60,428 nt of DNA from assembly GCA_050302475.1 (NCBI GenBank), contig JBNLBF010000019.1, forward strand, positions 1-60,428. Reading direction: 5' to 3'. Below are positions 17,409-24,394 of the stretch, in pieces. The stretch's first letter is position 1, and every line of letters starts with the position of its first letter. The stretch is from NORP23 sp050302475 (GTDB lineage: Bacteria; Pseudomonadota; Alphaproteobacteria; Rhodobacterales; Rhodobacteraceae). The translations under genes were made by a program, and so were the position numbers. The notes below the pieces were generated by a model. It saw nothing but the letters and a program-made list of their open reading frames with translations. It made no database searches and was not told where the DNA came from.

Positions 17409-18056
17409 TCAAGCTGCCGGATCCTTGGCCACACCCCCCAGCAGGGGGACGAAACGGACCTCTCCTAGTTCTTTATAGTCAAACCCCGTCTCGGTTTTTA
17501 TCACTTTTATGAGATTTTGAACAGTGTCGGACTGTCCCACCGGCAGAACCATGATCCCACCGGGTTTTAACTGCGCCAGAAGGTTGGCGGGCGGGTCCTC
17601 GGCGGCGGCGGTCATGATGATCCGGTCAAACGGAGCTTGCGCGGGCAATCCCTGACTGCCGTCACCGGTAATGACCGTGATATTGGTGTATCCCAGCTCG
17701 GATAGCAGCTTGTCGGCGGCTTTTGCCAGCGCCGGGTGGCGCTCGACAGTATAGACGCGACGACAGAGTGGCGACAGGATCGCGGCCTGATAGCCGGAGC
17801 CGGTTCCGATCTCCAACACTTTGCAACGTTTGTCCAGTTCCAGCGCCTCGGTCATTTTGGCCACCAGCGAGGGTTGACTGATCGTTTGCCCGCAGGAAAT
17901 CGGCAGGGGCCGGTCTTCGTAGGCGCGGTCGCGGAAAATGCCTTCCAGAAATACATCGCGCGGGGTTTTTTCCATAACCTTCATCACTTCGGGATCAGTG
18001 ATCCCGGCCTGACGAAGGTGATAGACGAATTGCAGCTGTTCTTCGGACAGGTTCAT
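17409..18056 (-). CDS. pcm: Protein-L-isoaspartate O-methyltransferase
   Basis: A 215-residue SAM-dependent methyltransferase that starts repair of isoaspartyl residues in aged proteins. The family N-terminus (MEKTPRDVFLEG near 24-35), the DRPLPISCGQTIS substrate region and SAM motif I (VLEIGTGSGYQAAIL, about 75-89) are present. Length is normal. The start overlaps the surE stop (ATGA type), giving a coupled surE-pcm-nlpD unit on the minus strand. Confidence 0.97.
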   Translation of the reverse strand: MNLSEEQLQFVYHLRQAGITDPEVMKVMEKTPRDVFLEGIFRDRAYEDRPLPISCGQTISQPSLVAKMTEALELDKRCKVLEIGTGSGYQAAILSPLCRRVYTVERHPALAKAADKLLSELGYTNITVITGDGSQGLPAQAPFDRIIMTAAAEDPPANLLAQLKPGGIMVLPVGQSDTVQNLIKVIKTETGFDYKELGEVRFVPLLGGVAKDPAA

Positions 18057-18838
18057 GTGAACATCTCCGATAATCTATCGACCAGATCATGCGCGGTGGC
18101 ATCGGCGCGGAGCGGAGTGACGGTGGCATAGCCTTCGAAAATTTCGCGGGCATCCGTACCGGGCGCAGCACTTTCATTGCCGGACCCATGTTGCAGCCAC
18201 AGGAAAAACCGCCCATTCGGGGCGGTTTGAGGTTCAACACCAAAGGTTGCCGCCGGGCGATGGCCCTGCACGGCGGTTTTCACGCCCTTAACTTCAGCAG
18301 CGGCGATGGCCGGAAAGTTGATATTGTAGAAAACCGGATAGGGCTGGTCGAACCAGGGCGCGTCGTCCAGCAGACGGCGGATAATGTCAGGCGCGAAGGT
18401 TCTCGCGGCTTCAAACAGATCCGGCAATCCCAGATTGCCGCCACCATATGCCTGCGACAGCGAGATCGAACGGATGCCATGGATCGTCGCCTCGCGTGCA
18501 GCGCTGAGGGTTCCGGAATAGATCACGTCTTCGGCGACGTTGTGACCGCGATTAACACCGGACAGGATCAGATCGGGTTTGCCGCCTTTCAGCACGTCAT
18601 GAACCCCGGCCAGAACACAGTCGGCGGGGGAGCCTTCGACAGCGAAGCGGTGCTCGTCCAGTTGCTGGATCAGCATGGGGCGAACGTAGGATATGCAGTG
18701 CGAGACTGCCGATTGTTCGAACGCGGGGGCGACGGTCCAGACCTCGCCGTCCGGGCCGGCGATCTCGGCGGCTATCGCCTCCAGTGCCTTTAGACCGGGG
18801 GCGGAAATCCCGTCATCATTGGTAATCAGAATTCTCAT
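18053..18838 (-). CDS. surE: 5'/3'-nucleotidase SurE
   Basis: This 261-residue metal-dependent phosphatase hydrolyses nucleoside monophosphates under stress conditions. The diagnostic N-terminal NDDGISAPG (about 6-14) holds the metal-binding Asp pair. SGVNRGHNVAEDVIYSGTLSAA near 94-115 holds the conserved Asn and the active-site loop. Length matches the family. The first gene of the surE-pcm-nlpD unit; 101 bases separate it from the regulator gene upstream on the same strand. Confidence 0.97.
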   Translation of the reverse strand: MRILITNDDGISAPGLKALEAIAAEIAGPDGEVWTVAPAFEQSAVSHCISYVRPMLIQQLDEHRFAVEGSPADCVLAGVHDVLKGGKPDLILSGVNRGHNVAEDVIYSGTLSAAREATIHGIRSISLSQAYGGGNLGLPDLFEAARTFAPDIIRRLLDDAPWFDQPYPVFYNINFPAIAAAEVKGVKTAVQGHRPAATFGVEPQTAPNGRFFLWLQHGSGNESAAPGTDAREIFEGYATVTPLRADATAHDLVDRLSEMFT

Positions 18839-18939
18839 GACTGCTCATTTCTTTTCCCCCTTCTACGAAGCGAGGAGTCACGCGTCCAGAGCGGGTCAAG
18901 CGGATTGATAAATTTCCCTCCGACTGAGTCGGATTTGCA

Positions 18940-19320
18940 TCAGTTTTCCGGCGCGTCGGCAGGTTTGTGCTGAACCACCCAGTCAATAAACGGATCGGCG
19001 GCGGATTTCAGGGCTTTTTGATGGGCGGCGTGGCGGGCGATCAGCTCCTCGCCCAGCGGGGTGAGGGCTGTGCCCCCCTGATCCGATCCGCCGCGTTCTG
19101 CAATATAAAGCGGTGCGTCGAAACATTTTTGTAACGTGTCCATCAGCAGCCATGCACGACGATAGTTGATCCCCATCTCTTTAGCGGCGGCGCTGAGCGA
19201 ACCGGTCTCGCCAATCAGGCTCAGCAGGTGCACCTTTCCCGACCCGATCACATTGTCATTAACGGAAATTTTTGACAGCAATCGGGGTGTCCCGTCGGCG
19301 GATATGCGATGTTTTCCCAT
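18940..19320 (-). CDS. ModE-like winged-helix regulator (N-terminal domain only)
   Basis: A 126-residue protein matching the DNA-binding domain of ModE, the molybdate/tungstate-responsive regulator. The helix-turn-helix reads LSLIGETGSLSAAAKEMGINYRRAWLLMD, followed by the wing and dimer region (GGSDQGGTALTPLGEEL). It lacks the two molbindin domains of full ModE, so ligand sensing is not obvious. The ATG at 19320 has AAGGA six bases before it; a GTG at 19341 is in frame but less likely. It is divergent from a TupA-like gene, with a ModE-type palindrome between them. Confidence 0.82.
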   Translation of the reverse strand: MGKHRISADGTPRLLSKISVNDNVIGSGKVHLLSLIGETGSLSAAAKEMGINYRRAWLLMDTLQKCFDAPLYIAERGGSDQGGTALTPLGEELIARHAAHQKALKSAADPFIDWVVQHKPADAPEN

Positions 19321-19374
19321 TTTTTCCTTCTGCGTTGCCACAAACCACTTGGCGGAATCAGATGTTGTGGATAG

Positions 19375-19398
19375 CGTTATGATAAAATGATCATAACG
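19375..19398. promoter_or_regulatory. Perfect 9-bp palindrome, candidate ModE-type operator
   Basis: CGTTATGAT (19375-19383), six bases, then ATCATAACG (19390-19398): perfect 9-base arms. The E. coli ModE site is built as CGnTATATA-N6-TATATAnCG, so the outer CGnTAT half-sites and the six-base spacer match while the inner bases differ. It lies 11 bases before the tupA-like start and 54 bases before the ModE-like start. Binding there would probably repress tupA. Confidence 0.6.
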
Positions 19399-19409
19399 GA
19401 GTAATTTTC

Positions 19410-20225
19410 ATGATCCGCAAACTATGTCTCGCGATGGCTCTGCTGGCAAGTTTCACAACATTTGCCGTCGCGCAGGAGCGATCAATTCTGGTGCAATCGA
19501 CGACCTCCACGCAGAATTCCGGGCTTTATGACTACCTATTGCCGATATTTACCGAAGAAACCGGCATTCGCGTTGATGTGGTGGCAGTTGGCACCGGACA
19601 GGCGCTGAAAAATGCGGAGCGCGGGGATGCAGACGTGTTGTTGGTGCATGCAAAAGCGGCTGAGGAGGCGTTTATCGCTGCAGGATTCGGGGTCAAAAGA
19701 TTTGACCTAATGTATAATGATTTCATCATTTTAGGATCAGAAGATGATCCGCTTGGATTAAGCGAAGCCGACTCTGTTGAGGATATGCTTACCCTGCTCA
19801 GCACGGGTGATGCCATTTTTGTCTCGCGTGGGGATGACAGCGGTACAAACAAGAAGGAATTGCAGCTTTGGGCTTCGATTGGTGTCACGCCTGACCCGAA
19901 TTCCGGCTGGTATCGCGAGACGGGCTCCGGCATGGGGGCAACGATCCGTGTGGCGGTCGAGTTGGGCGCCTACACAATGTCCGACCGCGCGACATGGATC
20001 GCCTATGAAAACAAGGGCGACACCAAGATCGTATATGAAGGCGATCCGCCCTTGTTCAACCAGTATGGCATTATCATGGTGAACCCCGAGGTCCATCCGC
20101 ATGTGAAAGTCGAAGACGCCCAGATTTTCATCGACTGGATGCTGAGTGGCCACGGGCAGGACCTGATCAACAACTATATCGTGAACGGACAGCAATTGTT
20201 CTTTGCCAACGCCGACACCATGTAA
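19410..20225 (+). CDS. tupA: TupA-like tungstate ABC transporter substrate-binding protein
   Basis: A 271-residue periplasmic binding protein with a Sec signal peptide (cleavage near residue 21, AVAQ). The mature start SILVQSTTSTQNSGLYDYLLPIF contains the TTSTQNSG oxyanion-binding motif of tungstate/molybdate-type proteins. VGTGQALKNAERGDADVLLVHAK follows, as in TupA. GGAG lies nine bases before the ATG. The expected permease (TupB) and ATPase (TupC) genes do not follow; a convergent DUF1203 gene does. TupA over ModA is favoured by the STTSTQNSG form. Confidence 0.88.
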   Translation: MIRKLCLAMALLASFTTFAVAQERSILVQSTTSTQNSGLYDYLLPIFTEETGIRVDVVAVGTGQALKNAERGDADVLLVHAKAAEEAFIAAGFGVKRFDLMYNDFIILGSEDDPLGLSEADSVEDMLTLLSTGDAIFVSRGDDSGTNKKELQLWASIGVTPDPNSGWYRETGSGMGATIRVAVELGAYTMSDRATWIAYENKGDTKIVYEGDPPLFNQYGIIMVNPEVHPHVKVEDAQIFIDWMLSGHGQDLINNYIVNGQQLFFANADTM

Positions 20226-20230
20226 GGTAG

Positions 20231-20263
20231 GTCGCGGCGGGTCAGACTGGCCCGCCACGCGAC
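20231..20263. terminator. GC-rich hairpin at a convergent gene end
   Basis: GTCGCG plus CGGG on the left pair with CCCG and CGCGAC on the right, across a short loop, between the convergent ends of tupA and the DUF1203 gene. The right arm lies within the last codons of the DUF1203 gene. No T run follows in either direction, so a role as a shared terminator is only inferred. Confidence 0.4.
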
Positions 20264-20715
20264 ACAAGGCACTGGTAGCAATTGTTTCGTGCCGACCGGA
20301 CGTGGATATAGTCCACGGTTTCATCGTTAAAAATCAGAGTGCAAGCGGCGATGATCTGGTCTGGCGAGACGACTGCACCAGTGCCGTATTTTATCCGGTG
20401 ATCGGCAGTGTAGCCTTTGATCAGGTAATCCGGCGAGGTCGAGAGGATTTCCGGCAGAACCGGCCACGGGACCGGGGCGACGCAATGGTCACCACACAGG
20501 AAAATCGGGCCAACCTCGGCATAAGGCTGATCCTCGGGGAAGGGGCGATAGGCCGCAATCAGCATCGGACGCCCGGCGGGAATGTGGCGTAAGCAATGGC
20601 GACACGGGTTGCCATGGCCGTCAGAAACGGTGCGCTCGGCAGGTTGACCGTAGAAGTCGGGACCACCGGTTTGAAGGGCGCGGGCCTGATCGGTGGGGAT
20701 AGGGTGAAATTGCAT
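20242..20715 (-). CDS. DUF1203 family protein
   Basis: A 157-residue soluble protein. The N-terminus (MQFHPIPTDQARALQTGGPD), the NPCRHCLRHIPAGRPMLIAAYRPFP block near 36-60 and the C-terminal YIHVRSARNNCYQCLV stretch are the DUF1203 pattern. The conserved CRHC and NCYQC cysteines may bind a metal, but this is not known. Its Shine-Dalgarno GGAG, seven bases before the ATG, lies in the 3' arm of a perfect hairpin (20718-20742). Confidence 0.85.
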   Translation of the reverse strand: MQFHPIPTDQARALQTGGPDFYGQPAERTVSDGHGNPCRHCLRHIPAGRPMLIAAYRPFPEDQPYAEVGPIFLCGDHCVAPVPWPVLPEILSTSPDYLIKGYTADHRIKYGTGAVVSPDQIIAACTLIFNDETVDYIHVRSARNNCYQCLVSRGGPV

Positions 20716-20717
20716 AA

Positions 20718-20742
20718 CAAAGCTCCTGTTGTTGGAGCTTTG
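20718..20742 (-). promoter_or_regulatory. Hairpin enclosing the Shine-Dalgarno of the DUF1203 gene
   Basis: Read on the minus strand, CAAAGCTCC, seven bases and GGAGCTTTG form a perfect 9-bp stem. The only good ribosome binding site of the gene, GGAG, is in its 3' arm, and the ATG begins two bases after the stem. Translation should be low unless the stem is opened. Confidence 0.55.
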
Positions 20743-20823
20743 GATAGCGACAGGAAGAATGTTCAGGCGACCCGAATGTTGCTGAAATTTGTCTGATGCT
20801 GCGGGTGCGCGAATTCACGCACG

Positions 20824-21150
20824 CTACTTCTTCTTTTTGGGTTTTGGCACCGGAAGCTCCTGCCAACTGGCGGTGATCAGGCCGCTCATCCAGTCATGGT
20901 CATCCCATCGATCCTCGGGGATTACAAATGACGGTTTGGCGCCGGGATAGGCAGGACCTTCCTCGGGCGTGCCGATGAAATCCCGACCGGCATCGGTGAT
21001 CTTTACAAAGAACGTATCATCGCAAATCAGGCCAATGATTTTGCCGTCACAATATACGCCATATTCCCCGAACATCTTGCGTGCCGACACATCACCCGCC
21101 GCGCTGATCGCATCGAGGACAACGTCAACCGTACCGGGATCGGTGGCCAT
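20824..21150 (-). CDS. TfoX N-terminal domain protein
   Basis: A 108-residue protein consisting of a TfoX/Sxy N-terminal-like domain: SARKMFGEYGVYCDGKIIGLICDDTFFVKITDAG, then a C-terminal helix and a basic PKPKKKK tail. TfoX regulates competence in some gammaproteobacteria, but the single-domain versions in alphaproteobacteria have no known role. The start was placed at 21150, where the ATG overlaps the stop of the DUF1304 gene (TGATG). The longer frame to 21288 lies inside that gene and lacks domain signal. Confidence 0.82.
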   Translation of the reverse strand: MATDPGTVDVVLDAISAAGDVSARKMFGEYGVYCDGKIIGLICDDTFFVKITDAGRDFIGTPEEGPAYPGAKPSFVIPEDRWDDHDWMSGLITASWQELPVPKPKKKK

Positions 21151-21509
21151 CAGAGCAGCACAAGAATGGCGGCGAGGATGGCGGGAACGGCCTGCACAAA
21201 AAATACCTGGCGCGAGACCGTCAACGCGCCGACCACGCCAGCGACGATCACACAGATCAGAAAGAACAGCGCGACATTCGCCTGCCATTGGAGGTCGCTG
21301 ATGAACAGCGACCAGATCAACCCGGCGGCAAGGAAGCCGTTATAAAGCCCCTGATTCTGCATCATGGCTTTGGTCGGGGTGAACAGGTCTTTCGGGACGG
21401 TCTTGAAGATCCCCGGACCTTTGCTTTCCCACAGGAATGCCTCTATCAGCAGAAACATCAGATGCAGCGCGGCAACGATGCCAACGAAAACCATGGCAAG
21501 GATCGACAT
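21150..21509 (-). CDS. DUF1304 family membrane protein
   Basis: A 119-residue protein with four hydrophobic segments. The conserved ALHLMFLLIEAFLWESKGPGIF start, with Glu and His inside or next to the first helix, and NQGLYNGFLAAGL near 52-64 are the DUF1304 pattern. Function is unknown. Its ATG overlaps the serS stop (TGATG) and its stop overlaps the TfoX-like ATG, so three genes are tightly coupled. Confidence 0.88.
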   Translation of the reverse strand: MSILAMVFVGIVAALHLMFLLIEAFLWESKGPGIFKTVPKDLFTPTKAMMQNQGLYNGFLAAGLIWSLFISDLQWQANVALFFLICVIVAGVVGALTVSRQVFFVQAVPAILAAILVLL

Positions 21510-22798
21510 CAGATCAGCTCCCCACCGGCACTAACGCGGGTTTTACCGCCCAGATAAGGGTGCAGGACGGAGGGCAGATCAATCGACCCATCCTCTTGCT
21601 GGTAATTCTCGATCACCGCGATCAGTGCCCGCCCGACAGCCAGACCCGATCCATTGAGCGTATGCACAAAGTCCAGCGAGCCATCCTTGCGCCGCACCCG
21701 CGCATTCATACGCCGCGCCTGAAAATCCCCGGCGACGGAGACCGAGCTGATCTCGCGATACATGTTCTGGCCGGGCAACCAGGCTTCGATATCATGGGTG
21801 CGTTTCATCCCGAACCCGAGGTCACCGGTGCACAGAACCACGGTGCGATAGGGGATGCCCAACGCCTCCAGAATGACCTCGGCGCGTTTGGTCATGGCCT
21901 GATGTTCGGCCTCACTGTCCTCGGGCGCGGTAATCGACACCATCTCGACTTTTTCGAACTGATGCTGGCGCAGGATGCCCGCCGTATCGCGCCCCGCCGA
22001 TCCCGCTTCGGAGCGGAAACATTGCGAATGGGCGGTCATGCGCAGGGGCAGGGCGTCCTCATCCACGATTTCCCCGGCAACGATATTGGTCAGCGACACT
22101 TCGGAGGTTGGGATCAGCCACCAGCCTTCCTCGGTTTTATAGCTGTCCTCGGCGAATTTCGGCAGCTGTCCGGTGCCGTACATCGCGTCCTCGCGCACCA
22201 GCACAGGCGCCCACATTTCGGTCAGGCCGTGCTGGTCAACATGGGTGTCGAGCATGAACTGCGCCAGCGCCCGATGCACCCGGGTCATCGCCCCCTTCAA
22301 CACCATGAAGCGCGATCCGCTGATCTTGCCGGCTGTTTCGAAATCAAACCCGGCGGCGGCCCCGGCAACCTCGTAATGTTCCTTGGGATCAAAGCTGAAA
22401 TTACGGATATCGCCATGACGGTGCAGCTCGACATTGTCGTCTTCGTCCGCCCCGTCCGGAATGTCATCACGCGGGATGTTGGGCAGGCCCATCAGGATGT
22501 CGGTCAGCTTGGCATCCTCGGCTTTTGCCTCCTCCTCCAGCTTGGCGATTTCATCCTTCTTGGCCGCCACCAGCGCGCGGAGGCGTTCGAATTCCGCCTC
22601 GTCCCCACGTCCCTTGGCGGCCCCAACCTCTTTCGAGGCCTTGTTCCGCTCCGCTTGCGCTTCTTCGGCCGCATGAATTTTCGCGCGCCGCGCTGCATCA
22701 ATCGCGAGGATTTCGGAGGACATCGCAGAGACCCCACGACGGGCAAGGCCCGCGTCAAAGGCTTCCGGGTTCTCTCGGATCACGCGAATATCGTGCAT
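21509..22798 (-). CDS. serS: Seryl-tRNA synthetase
   Basis: A 429-residue class II aminoacyl-tRNA synthetase. The N-terminal coiled-coil arm (about 30-100, rich in Glu, Lys and Ala) grips tRNA-Ser. The TSEVSLTN loop, motif 2 (FRSEAGSAGRDTAGILRQHQFEKVE, about 262-286) and motif 3 (NGSGLAVGRALIAVIENYQ, about 384-402) are complete. Length is normal. No clear Shine-Dalgarno precedes the ATG. Confidence 0.98.
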   Translation of the reverse strand: MHDIRVIRENPEAFDAGLARRGVSAMSSEILAIDAARRAKIHAAEEAQAERNKASKEVGAAKGRGDEAEFERLRALVAAKKDEIAKLEEEAKAEDAKLTDILMGLPNIPRDDIPDGADEDDNVELHRHGDIRNFSFDPKEHYEVAGAAAGFDFETAGKISGSRFMVLKGAMTRVHRALAQFMLDTHVDQHGLTEMWAPVLVREDAMYGTGQLPKFAEDSYKTEEGWWLIPTSEVSLTNIVAGEIVDEDALPLRMTAHSQCFRSEAGSAGRDTAGILRQHQFEKVEMVSITAPEDSEAEHQAMTKRAEVILEALGIPYRTVVLCTGDLGFGMKRTHDIEAWLPGQNMYREISSVSVAGDFQARRMNARVRRKDGSLDFVHTLNGSGLAVGRALIAVIENYQQEDGSIDLPSVLHPYLGGKTRVSAGGELI

Positions 22799-22874
22799 TT
22801 TGGTGGTCTTTCAGTTGGTTGATAGTGGCGCAGGTTATGCACCGGAATGAAAGGTCGGTAAAGTCGGGAAATTT

Positions 22875-23273
22875 TCAGTTCAACGACAGATACAGCGAAT
22901 ATTCCACCGTCACGCCCATGTCCCGATCATCGCCCACCTGATGGATGCGCAGCGTGTAGTCACCCGTTGACGGCAGTATGATGGATTGGGTGGCGGTGGC
23001 GGAATCTCCGGCGGCGATCACATTGTCATTGTCCCCCGCTGGCATCAGCAGGAAAAAGACTTCGCCTTCGGCGGTCGACAGGGTGACGGACAGAAGCTGT
23101 CCCTGTTCGCCAACCAGAATGTAATCCACATATTCCTGCCCGGTAATCGCCCCGCCAAGGCTGGCACTGGTCGTGCCGGGGGCAAAGCCGAACGGGATCA
23201 CGCTCTGGGCGCGCAGGCCGAGCGGGGACAGAAATCCCAGGCAGGTGATCAGGATGATCAGATATTTAGGCAT
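22875..23273 (-). CDS. Secreted protein with pre-peptidase C-terminal-like fold
   Basis: A 132-residue protein with a Sec signal peptide (KYLIILITCLGFLSPLGLRAQ, cleavage near residue 23). The mature part is beta-rich: ASLGGAITGQEYVDYILVGEQGQLLSVTL and SIILPSTGDYTLRIHQVG fit the PPC-like beta-sandwich seen in secreted proteins. No catalytic residues are visible. It may be a stand-alone binding or inhibitor domain. Its ATG follows a perfect hairpin and a six-T run almost directly. Confidence 0.65.
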   Translation of the reverse strand: MPKYLIILITCLGFLSPLGLRAQSVIPFGFAPGTTSASLGGAITGQEYVDYILVGEQGQLLSVTLSTAEGEVFFLLMPAGDNDNVIAAGDSATATQSIILPSTGDYTLRIHQVGDDRDMGVTVEYSLYLSLN

Positions 23274-23278
23274 GAAAA

Positions 23279-23311
23279 AATGGCTCCCAACCGTCGCGGA
23301 CAGGAGCCATT
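23279..23311 (-). terminator. Terminator-like hairpin that also holds the next gene's Shine-Dalgarno
   Basis: On the minus strand, AATGGCTCC, 15 bases and GGAGCCATT form a perfect 9-bp stem. The stem runs into a T tract (six T in a row) that ends one base before the ATG of the secreted protein at 23273. It lies after the frameshifted zinc-ribbon gene, so it could terminate that transcript. GGAG in the 3' arm, ten bases before the ATG, is also the only Shine-Dalgarno of the secreted-protein gene. Confidence 0.6.
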
Positions 23312-23344
23312 ATAGGAATTTTTTACCAACTGGAAATGGGGGCG

Positions 23345-23934
23345 TCAGCGACTGCGCCGACCTTTGCCGGTTTTGGGTTTTTCGGCCGCTTCGGGTTCCG
23401 CCTTCGGGCGACTCATCCCGCCGGATTTTGCAGCGCGTTCCAGCTTCTGATCCATCGCTTTGGCAGAGGCGGGTTTGGGAATGATTTCCTCTTTCTCATC
23501 CTTGCGGCGCGTGGTGGTGAAATCCTTGGTTGTCTGGTTCTGACAGCTGGAACAGGTGTAGGTTTCGCTCACCGCAACGGTTTCTTCCGTCCAGGTAGTT
23601 TTCTTGGTGGACCCGTCTTCCTGTTCTTCGGTTTCTTCCTTGGCCTCGGTTCCTGTGACCTCTTCCTGCCGGTCGGTGCGGCTGATGGAATAGGATGCTC
23701 CGCAACTTTCACATTTCGCGGCATCACTGTTCGCCGAGAACCGCCATTTGAAAATGCAAAAGCTGCGGCCAGGCCGGCAACGGCGGATACACCGTAGCGG
23801 ACGCCGGCACCTTGTCCGCTCAATATCCAGACCAGCAACAATGCCAGAATAACCCCGAGGATACCTCCCCAGATCATCGCACTTTTGCGCAGGCTATCGC
23901 GCATTTCCTGCTGTTCGCTACTCAGATTAGCCAT
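23345..23934 (-). pseudogene. Membrane-anchored zinc-ribbon protein split by a -1 frameshift
   Basis: The first part (from 23934) has a start MANLSSEQQEMRDSL, one or two membrane helices (IWGGILGVILALLLVWIL and YGVSAVAGLAAAFAF) and then shifts into low-quality Arg/Pro-rich sequence. In the -1 frame the protein continues naturally as FKWRFSANSDAAKCESCG, then an acidic linker, then YTCSSCQNQ and a Lys/Pro-rich tail to 23345. The two CxxC pairs form a zinc ribbon. The switch sits at a four-T run near 23745; one more T would give a single 196-residue frame. It could be a sequence error, a true mutation or programmed slippage. Confidence 0.72.
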
Positions 23935-24007
23935 GTCCCTCTCCTCTCTAATCGTGACGACGGGGAAGGTAACCGGAACGCCCGGAAATCCAAAGGAATT
24001 TTATGGA

Positions 24008-24394
24008 TTAGCCGCGACTGTTGCCCAGACGACGCACCAGCGTTGCGCGCATATCATGCATGGCCAGAAACAGAGGTTCCGCAGCCTCGCGTATCTGATC
24101 ATCGTCGGCATCCGCCTGGATCCATTGTGTGACCGCATTCAGTTCATCAATCAACCGATCCACCCGGGCGGCTTCCAGATCCCGCTTCTGGTCTTCGCGA
24201 TGGTGATGCCAGGCCATGATTTCTGCGGTTTCCGCGTCGGTAATCTCGTGTTTGCCCTGTGCTTTGATCTCACCATCCGGCTTGATCACCCCGATCTGTT
24301 GCAAGTCGAGCCGCTTGGTATTTGTATCAACCAGCCGATAGATGGCGGCCCCATTATCTCGGCGGCGGAAATAAAGCGTAGTGGTGTCAAACAT
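24008..24394 (-). CDS. Conserved hypothetical protein, 128 residues
   Basis: A soluble protein without a signal peptide or membrane segment. The N-terminal half looks beta-rich (TLYFRRRDNGAAIYRLVDTNTKRLD). The C-terminal half is helical and charged, with an AWHHHREDQKRDLEAARVDRLIDELN stretch that includes three histidines in a row. I recognise no domain. It overlaps the end of the aspartate aminotransferase gene by eight bases on the same strand, so it is probably translated from the same mRNA. Confidence 0.7.
   Translation of the reverse strand: MFDTTTLYFRRRDNGAAIYRLVDTNTKRLDLQQIGVIKPDGEIKAQGKHEITDAETAEIMAWHHHREDQKRDLEAARVDRLIDELNAVTQWIQADADDDQIREAAEPLFLAMHDMRATLVRRLGNSRG

Noticed and set aside
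20824..21288. Long start for the TfoX-like protein
   Set aside because: The extra 46 residues lie within the DUF1304 gene and show no domain similarity; the ATG overlapping that gene's stop is better.
21437..22822. A 461-residue open frame on the plus strand opposite serS
   Set aside because: It is a mirror of serS in a GC-rich region. It has no start context, no domain pattern and composition typical of a shadow frame (many Arg, His, Gln).
23496..23705. A 69-residue minus-strand ORF in the zinc-ribbon region
   Set aside because: It is the third frame, rich in Arg and His, and is explained by the frameshifted zinc-ribbon gene whose two other frames carry the protein.
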